The notes: generated by a model not told the origin, from the sequence alone. Shown: positions 1 through 9,582, numbered from the stretch's first letter. The stretch is 42,424 nucleotides of DNA from Candidatus Hadarchaeum sp. (GCA_020725055.1 DYFS01000005.1:1-42424); one strand, 5' to 3'. A program made the numbers and translations.

Positions 1-107
1 GCGCGGTCGACCGGCACCTGCGCAAAATTAGTGTAAACCCAAAACCCTATTTAATCTTACACACCTCTAAAAAGAAGAAGAGAGGCCAAAGGCTGAGCAG
101 TACAGCC

Positions 108-887
108 TTAGCCCCAACACCATAGCTTCACAATGTCTATCGTAACGCTTTCACCAGCTGCCAAAGTCTTGTTTACCCAGTTATCGTGTACGACGTTGAC
201 CCTGATGTAATCGGTACTGCCGGATGTTGCGCCTATCGCTCCCACGTTCTCGAATATGGTTTCAAATGCATTGCCGACGTTCTCTCTGGCGTAGACGATC
301 TTTCCCGACATTTGCACCTCTATCTGCGCGTTCTCTTTGGCATTGTAGGCCGTGTTGTCCCCATGCGCCTTGTACGCTATCACGATGTCGAACGCGGTAT
401 CGTAGGGGATAGCGACAGATCCACCACTTGCCTCGATGGTCCCAAGAATGTTATCTAGGTTGGCGGTAGAATTCATGGCTTTTGTGTTGTCGTATTTTCC
501 GGGCCCCTTCATCACGTAGATGTTTTCTATTCCCGAGCCCACTGGCGCCGCACCGATGACAATGGTAGGTTTTACGTACTCTTCTGGTGAAATCGCCGTA
601 ATTTTTGCGTTCCTCCATAGCGGAGAAAGTTCGCCCGGAACTCCAGTAACTACAGTTGGGGCAGTTGGCCACAAAGACCATGCTGCAATCGCCATCACTG
701 CTACTACTATGACAGCTGCTGTTGCCCAAGGAAGTTTCGTTGTCATCTCTTTTCCACCTCCTTTTTTTCCTATCTTTGGTGCCCCCACCGGCCCTGGCAC
801 GTAATCTAATCTCCCCTTGCATCGGGGGCATTCCTTCGGGTTTGGGATTTTCGACTCCCACTCATATCCACAGCGGGGACACTTCAT
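108..887 (-). CDS. Zinc-ribbon, single-TM protein with a predicted extracytoplasmic domain
   Basis: ORF; N-terminal CPRCGYEW...CPRC zinc ribbon, TM segment PWATAAVIVVAVMAIAAWSLW, then a Thr/Ser/Asn-rich domain. An internal ATG at 746 has a strong SD (see findings). Confidence 0.7.
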   Translation of the reverse strand: MKCPRCGYEWESKIPNPKECPRCKGRLDYVPGPVGAPKIGKKGGGKEMTTKLPWATAAVIVVAVMAIAAWSLWPTAPTVVTGVPGELSPLWRNAKITAISPEEYVKPTIVIGAAPVGSGIENIYVMKGPGKYDNTKAMNSTANLDNILGTIEASGGSVAIPYDTAFDIVIAYKAHGDNTAYNAKENAQIEVQMSGKIVYARENVGNAFETIFENVGAIGATSGSTDYIRVNVVHDNWVNKTLAAGESVTIDIVKLWCWG

Positions 888-1017
888 ACGGTTAATTTTA
901 TGAAAACATGGGGTAAAAACATTTCGTAGAATCTACTACTATTACTATGATGCGCTACTATGAGCCCCGTAACCATCATGTTTATTTTTATGACGGTTCT
1001 CTTTACATCGGAAAAAC

Positions 1018-2235
1018 ATGCGAACTCAGCTTGTGGTTGAAGGCCGGGCTAGACTTGAGGCACCGGAACTCGAGCGCTACAGAACGCAGGCCGGCGACTA
1101 CGCACCCTCTCTCACCAGCGTTTTCTACAATCCCCGCATGGAGTTCTGCCGCGATATCTCGGTTTCGGTTGTTCAGGTGCTGGCTGATGAGCTCGGCAGT
1201 ATCAGCATCTGTGATCCATTGGCCGGGGTTGGTGTACGGGGGATAAGGTACGCCAAAGAGGTCAGAGGTGTGGAAAACGCTACCGTCAACGATCGCTCAC
1301 AGGAAGCGGTTGGGTTCATCAGGCGCAACGTTGAGCTCAACAAACTCGACAACATCGAGGTGCGAAACGAAGATGCGAACGTCTTGCTTTGGAGCCGTCG
1401 AAGAGGGCGATTTCACTTCATCGACATCGACCCGTTTGGTTCCCCGGCGCCGTTCGTCGATGCGGCATGCGCGGCACTCGCTCGGGAGGGCATTCTCGCA
1501 CTGACCGCCACGGATACAGCCCCACTTTCTGGCGCCCACGTGAAGGCCTGCCTGAGAAGGTATGGGGCCCGCCCCCTGAAGACGGAGTATTGCCATGAGC
1601 TTGGCGTGCGGATTTTGATCGGCTTCGCCCAGCGGGTCGCGGGCAGGCATGAACTCGCGCTCACCCCGGTGTTGGCGCATAGCACCGAGCACTATTTCAG
1701 GGTTTATCTCCGCGCGCGGAGGGGGGGGCGACGCGCTGACGAGCTTCTGGCTCAGCAGGGCTACGTGTTGCACTGCAGGGCGTGCGGGCGCAGGGTGCTC
1801 ACGCGCGGGATTGCGGTCGAGCTGCCGGGCGCCTGCGAGTGCGGCGGAAAACCAGATCACGCCGGCCCGATGTGGTTGGGGCAGCTCATGGACAAGGGGT
1901 TTGTAAGGAGGGTGAGTGCGGACTTGGTGAACCGAAATTTCAAGCTTGGGCATCGAGAGCTGGTGATGCTCGACCGCTGCGCGGAGGAGGCTGATGGGCC
2001 GCCGACGTTCTACGATGTGCACGATTTGGCTAGACGCGCAGGAGTTTCGGCACCCAAGCTACTTGAGATTTTGGCAATGCTTCGTAAAAGGGGTTACTTT
2101 GCATCGCGTATGCATTTCTCGGACATCGGGCTACGAACGGATGCACCCGTCGACGAGATTTTGCAGGTTTTTAGGAGCTTTTCTGTCTTACGTAAGACAA
2201 CAGAGGTTGGTTTGAACCCCTTCCCGATAACGTAA
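1018..2235 (+). CDS. trm1: tRNA (guanine(26)-N(2))-dimethyltransferase Trm1
   Basis: ORF of 405 aa; FYNPRMEFCRDIS, DPLAGVGVRGIRYAKE, DIDPFGSPAPFVDAA and a C-terminal zinc ribbon, all typical of Trm1. Confidence 0.93.
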   Translation: MRTQLVVEGRARLEAPELERYRTQAGDYAPSLTSVFYNPRMEFCRDISVSVVQVLADELGSISICDPLAGVGVRGIRYAKEVRGVENATVNDRSQEAVGFIRRNVELNKLDNIEVRNEDANVLLWSRRRGRFHFIDIDPFGSPAPFVDAACAALAREGILALTATDTAPLSGAHVKACLRRYGARPLKTEYCHELGVRILIGFAQRVAGRHELALTPVLAHSTEHYFRVYLRARRGGRRADELLAQQGYVLHCRACGRRVLTRGIAVELPGACECGGKPDHAGPMWLGQLMDKGFVRRVSADLVNRNFKLGHRELVMLDRCAEEADGPPTFYDVHDLARRAGVSAPKLLEILAMLRKRGYFASRMHFSDIGLRTDAPVDEILQVFRSFSVLRKTTEVGLNPFPIT

Positions 2236-2813
2236 ACTTCGGCACTTCCCTTGCGCGAGGCTATGGGTTTGGACACTTTCACGAACGCAAACTTTTGCCT
2301 GACCTCGGTTAAAAATTCATCGAGCATCTCCCCCTGAAAAACTTTGATGAGGAATTTCCCCCCATGGGCCAGAACCTGACAAGCGATTTCAAGTGCTGCC
2401 CTCGCGAGTTCGATCGAACGCAAGTGGTCGATCTCCCAGACTCCTGAAACGGAAGGCGAAGCATCAGAAATCACTACATTAGCTGCGCGCGGGAGTTTGG
2501 TTTTGATATGCCCCCAAGTTTCTGGCTTTGTGATGTCACCCACAAGAGTTGCAACATTGTTGTACGGTAGCTTGGTAATCGGCTGAAGGTCAACTCCCAG
2601 CACAAAGCCCTCTCCGCCAACCTCCTCCCTCGCCACTTGGAGCCAGCCGCCTGGAGCAGCCCCTAGATCGACGACGACGTCCCCCCGCCGCAGCAGGCCG
2701 TAGCGCCTGTTCAGCTGCTGGAGTTTATAGGCCGCGCGAGATCTGTACCCGACGCGTTTGGCCATGCGGTAGAAATGCTCGCGCTTGCGCTCGCGTTGCC
2801 ATCGTCTGCCCAA
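2094..2813 (-). CDS. rlmE: RlmE/FtsJ-family rRNA 2'-O-methyltransferase
   Basis: ORF; YRSRAAYKLQQLN, VVDLGAAPGGWLQVA, SDASPSVSGVWEIDH, GGKFLIKVFQGE. The C-terminal ~40 aa overlap trm1 convergently. Confidence 0.92.
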   Translation of the reverse strand: MGRRWQRERKREHFYRMAKRVGYRSRAAYKLQQLNRRYGLLRRGDVVVDLGAAPGGWLQVAREEVGGEGFVLGVDLQPITKLPYNNVATLVGDITKPETWGHIKTKLPRAANVVISDASPSVSGVWEIDHLRSIELARAALEIACQVLAHGGKFLIKVFQGEMLDEFLTEVRQKFAFVKVSKPIASRKGSAEVYVIGKGFKPTSVVLRKTEKLLKTCKISSTGASVRSPMSEKCIRDAK

Positions 2814-2825
2814 AACTTCTGCCCC

Positions 2826-3398
2826 CTAATCTTTCGATGATCCGCTGAACGGCCTCCCCCACTTGCGATCGTAAGCGATTTCACCGAGACTTTTCCGCTT
2901 CTTGCCGACCACCGCCTTGACGACTTTTCCCAAGATGCCTTCGCTGGGGTGCGGATAACCGAGCGGTGTTAGCGCTACTACGCGGATTCCTTTTGGGATT
3001 TCAAGGAGTTTTTTGGTTTTCTCCTCATCGAAGAGCCCGAGCCAGCACGTGCCTAGCCCGAGGTTGGCAGCCTCAAGCACGAGATGCTCCATTGCGATGG
3101 CCACATCTACGAGGTAGTACTTCTGTCCATAGCGGGTTCCGCTCCGCTTCGGGTCGCCGCAGGCCACGATAAAAACAGGTGCTGATTTGGCCCAGAAATT
3201 GATTCCCCCGGCGAGTTTAGCAATGATCTTCTTATCCCGGACGACGATGAACCGCCAGCACTGCTTGTTCTTCCACGATGGCGCTAGTCTGGCGGCCTCG
3301 AGGCATTTGGCTATTTTCTCCTCTTCGACTGGTTTGTCTAGGTACTTCCGAACGCTTTTTCGCGCCCGGACGACTTTATCGAAATCCATAGCAATCAC
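2826..3398 (-). CDS. Nitroreductase family protein
   Basis: ARKSVRKYLDKPVEEEKIAKCLEAARLAPSWKNKQCWRFIVV and GLGTCWLG motifs; start may be 3389. Confidence 0.88.
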   Translation of the reverse strand: MIAMDFDKVVRARKSVRKYLDKPVEEEKIAKCLEAARLAPSWKNKQCWRFIVVRDKKIIAKLAGGINFWAKSAPVFIVACGDPKRSGTRYGQKYYLVDVAIAMEHLVLEAANLGLGTCWLGLFDEEKTKKLLEIPKGIRVVALTPLGYPHPSEGILGKVVKAVVGKKRKSLGEIAYDRKWGRPFSGSSKD

Positions 3399-3436
3399 TC
3401 TAGGTTCATCGGCGTGCTATTTTAGGTTGCGCCACG

Positions 3437-3862
3437 TTAACCGATGCATTCGATTTTCACAGGTTTGATTCCGCACTCCTTGAAGCTCGCCAGCACGTTT
3501 TTTCGAAGTTCGTTGAAGTCGGGGCCATAGAAGAGGTGGCTCTTGCAGCGGCAATCGCTCGAGCCAAAGCCCGCGACGGAGGCTAGGTGTTTCGCCAGCT
3601 CCCCGGCGATGGCGCACTCCATGCGTTCTTTTGTTTCTCCTTGAACGACGTCGATGACCCTCCCCCTTGTGAGGAGGTAGTCGATATGCCAGTGGATTTT
3701 TTTATCGCCCGCCAAGTGGCGCTCGACGCGTTTTTCGAGGCCGTCGAGAGCCGAGCCAACGTATGCGTAATAGCCGGCCTTTAGTTTGAGGTTCCCAAGC
3801 TCGCCGACGCTCAGCTGAACTGGATACGGCACGTGGATGAGCAACACATAGATTCCGCGCAT
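3437..3862 (-). CDS. GIY-YIG/DUF123 family protein
   Basis: GIYVLLIHV...AGYYAYVGSALDGLEKRVERHL...HWHIDYLL, the DUF123 signature. Confidence 0.85.
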   Translation of the reverse strand: MRGIYVLLIHVPYPVQLSVGELGNLKLKAGYYAYVGSALDGLEKRVERHLAGDKKIHWHIDYLLTRGRVIDVVQGETKERMECAIAGELAKHLASVAGFGSSDCRCKSHLFYGPDFNELRKNVLASFKECGIKPVKIECIG

Positions 3863-3871
3863 GGGTCTCGG

Positions 3872-4960
3872 TTAAACTTTGGTGGTGGCGCTACTTTTGC
3901 CTTCCGCAGGCGCGAATAGCCAAGCCTGGCCCCGCTTGCCAACGCGTTTCACCTTGCCCTTGCGCTCAAGGATCGGGATGTGGTGGGCTTGGATCGTCGT
4001 CCGGGCCTTGCCGAGCGCGGCTGCGAGGTCGTCGTAGGTCTTCGGGCCTGAGGCGAGCTGCTGGAGGATGAGCGCTCGAGCCTCTTCGCCTTGCAAGACA
4101 TTCACGCGTTTGTAGTTCGCGAACCCAAGCTCGAACTTCGCGCGCTTCTCTGGGTGAAGGGTGTGAATGCCAAGCCCTCCAAAGCGTTTGAAGTTTCGCC
4201 AACCATGAATCGGAAGGTTTCTGCTCTCATTCTCGTACTTGCTTGGAATTATTCCTATTGAGGCGAGACATTCTTTTAAAAATTCGATTACTTCTTTATC
4301 CTTCGAAGAGATATTCAGATGGTGTAAAATACCAGACTTTCTCAAAATTGCCGAGCCTTCCGCAGCAAAGATTCCCCTAAGGTAAGCCGCCGCAAATTCA
4401 GTTCGCGAAAGAATAAGCGACTTTACCTTTTCATGTACAGTTTTTAATAACTCCACTAACACAACCGAGTTGAAGTAAATTTGGGCGTACTCTTGATTCA
4501 TTCTAGGGTCTTCACACATGGCGGTAAAGTTCTCAGATGGAATTTGCAGCACTTTCGACCATTTTTCTCTCGACACGTGTTTGGCCGTTGAACTTAGCGT
4601 GTTAAGCGTAACTCTAAACTCCCGTCGATCAATCCCAATTTTCTCCTCGACAAAATCCAAAAATCGTAGCAGAAGCTCTGGACATGAGTTGCCGATGTAA
4701 AGTCCCTTTGCTTTTCCGCCCTCTCCAGCCCAGAGCCCAAGCCCCTCAAAAAATAAGTCGTCTAAATTAATGAGCCGATTGACAACAACCTCTTTTGAAC
4801 TGCTGCCGCAATATGGCCTGTTTGGACCTAATGTGAATAGTTTAGCTTTGTCTTTTGAAATACTCACAAGGATGTCCTTACTACGAAAAGTTTTCATCGG
4901 ACCTATCTCTTTCACATCAAGATGCTCCATTCGTTCTGCGCTTAGCACAATTCCCGCCAC
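3872..4960 (-). CDS. Free-standing LAGLIDADG homing-endonuclease-like protein with C-terminal winged-helix/HTH domain
   Basis: Two LAGLIDADG-like motifs (FFEGLGLWAGEGGK and AAYLRGIFAAEGSA); C-terminal HTH ARALILQQLASGPKTYDDLAAALGKARTTIQAHHIPILERKGKVKRV. The start may be an internal ATG at 4930, because the TATA-like TTTATAAG lies only ~20 nt before the GTG at 4960. Confidence 0.82.
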   Translation of the reverse strand: MAGIVLSAERMEHLDVKEIGPMKTFRSKDILVSISKDKAKLFTLGPNRPYCGSSSKEVVVNRLINLDDLFFEGLGLWAGEGGKAKGLYIGNSCPELLLRFLDFVEEKIGIDRREFRVTLNTLSSTAKHVSREKWSKVLQIPSENFTAMCEDPRMNQEYAQIYFNSVVLVELLKTVHEKVKSLILSRTEFAAAYLRGIFAAEGSAILRKSGILHHLNISSKDKEVIEFLKECLASIGIIPSKYENESRNLPIHGWRNFKRFGGLGIHTLHPEKRAKFELGFANYKRVNVLQGEEARALILQQLASGPKTYDDLAAALGKARTTIQAHHIPILERKGKVKRVGKRGQAWLFAPAEGKSSATTKV

Positions 4961-5054
4961 GCCTTTGGGCGGAGGTCACTTATAAAGGAAAAACGTGGAA
5001 GGAAAAGAGAGATTTTTAACTCTTATTCACAAAAATAAAGCCAAAAATCAGCTG

Positions 5055-7517
5055 TTATAGCTCAACATCGAGTCCTAATTTCTCACATAGCTCTTTATAT
5101 CGATTTCTGACGGTGACCTCAGTAACGCGGGCGACCTCCGCCACATCTCGCTGAGTGCGCCTTTCTCCGCAGAGAACGCTGGCAATGTAGACCGCGGCAG
5201 CCGCCACTCCAGTCGGCCCCCGCCCCGAAGTCAAGCCTTTCTTGGTGGCCTCCTTCAGGAGCTCGATTGCCTTCGTCTGAACCTCGCCGCTCAACTCGAG
5301 CTCGCTGGCGAAGCGCGAGACGTAATCGACCGGGCTCGTCGGGCGGAGGTGTATGAGCAGCTCGCGGGCGATGAATCGATAGCTGCGGCCGATCTCTTTC
5401 TTGCCCACGCGCGACACCTCAGCGATCTCGTCAAGCGTCCTCGGCACCTTGCACTCCCTACAGGCGGCGTACAAAGAAGCGGCGGCGACCCCCTCGATCG
5501 ACCGCCCGCGGATCAGCCTCTCCTCTACCGCGCGCCTGTAGATGACCGCGGCTGCCTCTCGAACGTTTCGCGGAAGGCTCAGATGCGAGGCCATGCGGTC
5601 TAGCTCGGAAAGCGCGAAGGCGAGGTTGCGCTCGGTTGCGTCAGAAACGCGGATTCGGCGCTGCCACTTGCGAAGACGGTATATCTGTGCCCGGCGCTTT
5701 GGTGTGAGATCCTTGCCATGTGAATCGCGGTCCCGCCAGTCGATCATGGTGGACAAACCTTTATCGTGGATCGTATTCGAGCAAATGCAACTACCTGCAA
5801 TTGCGAAATTCTCACATTCGGGGACTGAAATGTCATATACATATTTACAAGTGGGTTCTACTTTCTCTATCTTCTTCACCCTCAAGAAAACAAGGGGCGC
5901 TGCCGCTAACTTCAATAACTTCTTGTCGTTAAATTTCCTTGCGATGGATGCCGCCAGACTCCTGTTTATCCTTATTCTCTTTCTGGACTTCCAAACCTTT
6001 CTGTATTTGGGCGGCGCTGGCACGAAATCCTCTATCGCGCCTTTTCTTCTTCGCTTGAGCATACCATCGATGAACCCGAGGATTTCAACGCTGCTTGGAT
6101 TTGTAACGCGGGTCCCGGTGCTAAGCGACTTCTTAACGAGTTGCCCAGTTTGTCTGATTGTGTGTTTTGGGATTTCCTCCTCTTGGTAATTTGCGTGAAT
6201 GCCTAATTGCGAATACAACGTCAAAATGTCTCTACTTAATGCATTGCTTACTGAAGTCGTGTAAAGTTGAGTTATCGGCCTCCAATGGTCCCTTTTCTCA
6301 TCCTTTGTATACATACGACCATCGCCCTGGATGTATGCATGTAAGAATGCCAGCTTGAGCTCCAAAGGAAGCGAAAAAATAATTGGCGGAACCCTCTTAT
6401 TTTGAGCGTTTTTGCCTGCTCCTAGAATCTTGGACACCAACACCCCTAAAACCTCGCTGTGTATGCCAACTCCTAAAGCTGAACTTAATTGATTCGCTCG
6501 ATGAATGCCAGCTTCAAGCCCAAATATCGAATGGAGGAGCCGCTTTACATCTTCAACGAGAGAAACCTCATTTTTCCCAAATGAGAATATCACGTCCCCT
6601 CGAGAAGTTACGGATCCCTCACTCACATAGTATCCAAGAAGCCTACACAAATCGTTGTTCACTTCTATTTTTGTTGGAACCTCATTTTCGCCATAACGAA
6701 CTGCAATTGTGAGATTTGAGCCATCATTAGTGATTAATTTTCTGGCGAAGGAGAGGGGCAGAATGTGGTGCCGCCTCCAACTTTTTATCGCCTGTTTCGA
6801 AACACCGTTATCGCGTAACATGTTGTAAGTCTGCGCAGAAACATGCCGCAGATAAAATCGCTCGATATCCTCAGTAGGCAACTTTAAAAACTCATCTATT
6901 AAATTTAGCTCCTTCATTTCATACGTGGGGGTTGGTATCCATGCTGGTGCAATCACGAAATCACCGATCTTTGACTCGCTTACTTTGAGAGGAATAATTT
7001 CTGAATTCTCATTCACACCATAGAGGCTATGTGCTCCAGTGATGCAAATCTTTCTTCCGCTCTCGAACTCTACTTGATAAAGATTTTCTTGAATTTCATG
7101 CCGGTAAACGTGGGTTATCAGCCGAAAGCCTATTTTATATTCTCTGTCGAACGCGACCGCCCGATATTTTAACTTAGTTATGTCTAGGAATTCTAATATC
7201 CCATCCTTTTTTATCTCGGAGGCGCTTTCCATTAATTTATCGATGAACTTTCCAATTGGTAATATCTCGATTTTTCTATCCTTTTCAACGATGAGCGGCT
7301 CCTTGTAATCAACACTGAACGTCATAGGAGCTCCGACCCTGCCGCGCTTCTCCCGCTGCTCCTGGTCGAAGGCGCGCCACTCCGGCCCCATGTCCATAAT
7401 TCGATCGTGGATAACCCGACCGCAGCCGGCGCAGATCAGCTCGGCATGCTCGTAATCACGCACGAGCTTTACGCTTCCGCATTCCGGGCACTTTCGCTCC
7501 TTTTCTACCCGCTCCAC
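5055..7517 (-). CDS. tfb: Transcription initiation factor IIB (TFB), interrupted by an in-frame intein
   Basis: N-terminal zinc ribbon [30 protein letters not shown]...[20 protein letters not shown]; two cyclin repeats; GTG start. The extein is contiguous once the intein is removed. Confidence 0.95.
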   Translation of the reverse strand: MERVEKERKCPECGSVKLVRDYEHAELICAGCGRVIHDRIMDMGPEWRAFDQEQREKRGRVGAPMTFSVDYKEPLIVEKDRKIEILPIGKFIDKLMESASEIKKDGILEFLDITKLKYRAVAFDREYKIGFRLITHVYRHEIQENLYQVEFESGRKICITGAHSLYGVNENSEIIPLKVSESKIGDFVIAPAWIPTPTYEMKELNLIDEFLKLPTEDIERFYLRHVSAQTYNMLRDNGVSKQAIKSWRRHHILPLSFARKLITNDGSNLTIAVRYGENEVPTKIEVNNDLCRLLGYYVSEGSVTSRGDVIFSFGKNEVSLVEDVKRLLHSIFGLEAGIHRANQLSSALGVGIHSEVLGVLVSKILGAGKNAQNKRVPPIIFSLPLELKLAFLHAYIQGDGRMYTKDEKRDHWRPITQLYTTSVSNALSRDILTLYSQLGIHANYQEEEIPKHTIRQTGQLVKKSLSTGTRVTNPSSVEILGFIDGMLKRRRKGAIEDFVPAPPKYRKVWKSRKRIRINRSLAASIARKFNDKKLLKLAAAPLVFLRVKKIEKVEPTCKYVYDISVPECENFAIAGSCICSNTIHDKGLSTMIDWRDRDSHGKDLTPKRRAQIYRLRKWQRRIRVSDATERNLAFALSELDRMASHLSLPRNVREAAAVIYRRAVEERLIRGRSIEGVAAASLYAACRECKVPRTLDEIAEVSRVGKKEIGRSYRFIARELLIHLRPTSPVDYVSRFASELELSGEVQTKAIELLKEATKKGLTSGRGPTGVAAAAVYIASVLCGERRTQRDVAEVARVTEVTVRNRYKELCEKLGLDVEL
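5775..7316 (-). other. TFB intein (514 aa) with LAGLIDADG endonuclease domain
   Basis: Begins [10 protein letters not shown] at TFB codon 68, block B TGAHSL, DOD motifs [10 protein letters not shown] and [10 protein letters not shown], ends [21 protein letters not shown] before Thr(+1) of TIHDKG. Confidence 0.92.
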
Positions 7518-7752
7518 GCTCCTCCCCCATAATGTAGAGTTCCTTGCCCACGAGCGAGGTAAGGTTCACCTTGACCCCAGCCGCGGGCCTCACGCAGATG
7601 TATGGCATACCCGTTGGGCCAAAGATATCGATAACGCCCCCCACCCGCCTCCGCGCCTCATCGTACACAAGCGTCCCCTCCCTCGGTGCCTCCTCGACGC
7701 GCAGCACTAGCCCCCGTTTGGTAGCGTGCGATACCCTACCCAACCGCTGCAT
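7456..7752 (-). CDS. gar1: H/ACA RNP protein Gar1-like
   Basis: [19 protein letters not shown]...[28 protein letters not shown]. Trimmed from the longer ORF (7839) to the ATG at 7752. Overlaps the tfb start by 62 bp; gar1-tfb linkage is common in archaea. Confidence 0.85.
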   Translation of the reverse strand: MQRLGRVSHATKRGLVLRVEEAPREGTLVYDEARRRVGGVIDIFGPTGMPYICVRPAAGVKVNLTSLVGKELYIMGEERGAGRKGAKVPGMRKRKARA

Positions 7753-7832
7753 TTTTAAATCCCCCAAAAGTTTAAGCCAACTTCTGCCACCCATTAATAA
7801 GCGTTTCGGAACATATAAAAGTGAGGGTTTTG

Positions 7833-8168
7833 ATGCCAAGGAAAAAAGGTGCAGCCAAGCTTCGCAGGCTGGTGCTAGACGTTCTCAAGCCCCACACCCC
7901 AACCCTGCCGGAATTTGCGACCAAGCTGGGCTCACTCAGGGGGGTCAAGGGGGTGAACGTGGCGCTGATCGAGATAGACAAAGAGACCGAGACGCTCAAG
8001 GTGACCATCGACGGCGAACTCGAATTCAACGCGATCCGCTCGGCGATAGAGGAGTGGGGGGGCGTCGTCCACAGCGTCGACGAGGTAATTGCAGGCAGCG
8101 TGGGGGTCGAAGAGCCCGCGCCCATAGAGCGCCGGTTCAAGCTCCGCACGCACGAGGGCAAGGCGTAG
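7833..8168 (+). CDS. DUF211 family protein
   Basis: MPRKKGAAKLRRLVLDVLKPHTPTLPEFATKLGSLRGVKGVNVALIEIDKETETLKVTIDG; typical archaeal DUF211. The ORF track starts at 7821. Confidence 0.87.
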   Translation: MPRKKGAAKLRRLVLDVLKPHTPTLPEFATKLGSLRGVKGVNVALIEIDKETETLKVTIDGELEFNAIRSAIEEWGGVVHSVDEVIAGSVGVEEPAPIERRFKLRTHEGKA

Positions 8169-8171
8169 GCG

Positions 8172-9194
8172 GAGTTTGTCGAATAAATCAGCGGGATAAT
8201 TAAAACTCCCATTTCATTCATCGCGCGGATGCGCGTGAGGGTGCGCAGGTTGTGCGCCACGGCCATGAGCAGGATGCTCGCGGCCTTCGTGGCAGGTAGC
8301 TTGCACCTCGTTCGGGCGCCGTAGCGGTTCTCCAACCCGCCGAAGAAAGCCTCGCCGACCCCACACTGGCGGTAGAGCTTGCGATTGCACTTGAACTCGC
8401 GCAGCATCTGCTTCCTGAAGATGCCGTGGTACTCGACCGAGCGGGGCTTGATCACAGGTTTGAAGCCGTGCTCGAGGGCGAGCTCGAGGTTGCGCTGGGA
8501 ATCGTAGCCCCTGTCTCCGAGCAACGGCTCGCCGTTGTCCCGCAACCCCTCGAGCAGCCGCCCGAGTTGCGTACAGTCGGCAACGTTATCGTGGGTCACC
8601 CTCGCTAAAACTACCACGAGCGCGCCAGCTTGGCGCGAATATCCCACGAGCGCGTGTAGCTTCAAAAATTCGTGTTTCCAGAGCGTTTTGAACACATTTT
8701 TGCGTCTCCTCATGCAAGGCGTCGAGATGCCAGTCGAGTCTGCGATGTAAAGCTCACATTTTGCGAGCTTCGACACCTCCCCGAAAAGCAAGATGAGGAG
8801 CAGCTTTAGGCATGGCTCGCGGAGCCGCTTGAGCGCCCAGCCGACCGTCGAGTGGTCGATCGTCTTGCCCACGAACGAGGGAGCCTGCCCCTCGACCTCG
8901 CGGTAGGTGTGGTCGAAGTACTGCGCAGTTGCACAAATCGCGGGTGCCTCCGTGCGGAAAACTTGGGCCGTCGGCCCCGCCTAGCGCGCTGCCAAGGTGG
9001 CGGGAGCCTCCTCACGAGTTTTTCGGCAATCTTAAATATTCGCTCGACGTCATCGAGCTTGGAGCTGTGCCGAGCAGCCCAATACTTTGGGCAAACCATC
9101 GAAATCAACTCCGTTTGGTTTTATCCTCGGCCCAGCTCTAACAAATCAGAATGGATGTTCGGCAATTTAAAATCACGAATTATTCGACAAACTC
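8172..9194 (-). mobile_element. IS5-like insertion sequence (~1.02 kb)
   Basis: Terminal inverted repeats GAGTTTGTCGAATAAAT (8172-8188) and GAGTTTGTCGAATAATT (reverse complement of 9178-9194), 16/17 identical, bracketing DDE transposase coding sequence. Confidence 0.88.
8190..9108 (-). pseudogene. IS5-like DDE transposase, frame-interrupted
   Basis: Catalytic segments YIADSTGIS, LLGDRGYDS and GEAFFGGLENRYGARTRC in one frame. The N-terminus (WAARHSSKLDDVERIFKIAEKLVRRL...RGRRPKFS) is in another frame; the junction is near 8940-8960. No stop codon before the IS end. Confidence 0.78.
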
Positions 9195-9220
9195 GAAAAA
9201 ACGAGTCTCCCCTCCCTTGG

Positions 9221-9252
9221 TAGTAATATTTATAAAGCAGAAAGTATTACTA
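9221..9252. promoter_or_regulatory. Inverted repeat TAGTAATA-N16-TATTACTA around TATA-like TTTATAAA
   Basis: 9221-9228 and 9245-9252 are exact reverse complements; upstream of the GTG at 9265. Confidence 0.55.
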
Positions 9253-9264
9253 CATTCAGGGGGG

Positions 9265-9582
9265 GTGCAGAAAGTGGTTTGCTACATAATACCCTTGGCG
9301 GCAGCGATAGTTTCGGCGGTTTTATGGGGTTCTCTGAAAAAAGGCCCCGCGGGATTATGGCTCGTACTGCTACTCTGCGGAGGTGCGTTGTTCGGGGTTG
9401 TTGACCACCTTTGGCGCGGCGAGCTATTCATGATCGGTGAAAACATTGCGAGCGATCTGCTACTGGGATGCGCGATTACTGGCACGATGTTTGGGGGCTG
9501 GGGAGTAACCCTCGGAATTGCCAAAATAAACCCGGACTTGGGCCACCGCATGGGGATCTTGGAGCTAGGCAAGAGGCGTTAA
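9265..9582 (+). CDS. Small hydrophobic membrane protein of unknown function
   Basis: GTG at 9265 preceded by a G-rich stretch, TATA-like TTTATAAA at 9229; several TM segments. Trimmed from ORF 9151..9582. Confidence 0.6.
   Translation: MQKVVCYIIPLAAAIVSAVLWGSLKKGPAGLWLVLLLCGGALFGVVDHLWRGELFMIGENIASDLLLGCAITGTMFGGWGVTLGIAKINPDLGHRMGILELGKRR

Noticed and set aside
1297-2022. Long antisense ORF 1297..2022 (-) and similar ORFs at 5542..6189, 17010..17768, 21497..22312, 23462..24157, 38258..38797, 41168..41653
   Set aside because: All lie opposite convincing genes in GC-rich DNA; translations are low complexity or unlike known families
7456-7517. Overlap of gar1 3' end with tfb start as unusual
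   Set aside because: gar1-tfb adjacency or overlap is common in archaeal genomes
7772-8171. C-terminal ~130 aa of minus-strand ORF 7772..8872
   Set aside because: Read-through of the transposase frame out of the IS and antisense across DUF211; no independent protein signature
8940-8960. Programmed -1 frameshift in the IS5-like transposase
   Set aside because: The T-run (AAG TTT TCC) does not form a convincing X XXY YYZ slippery heptamer in the required frame; a simple indel is as likely
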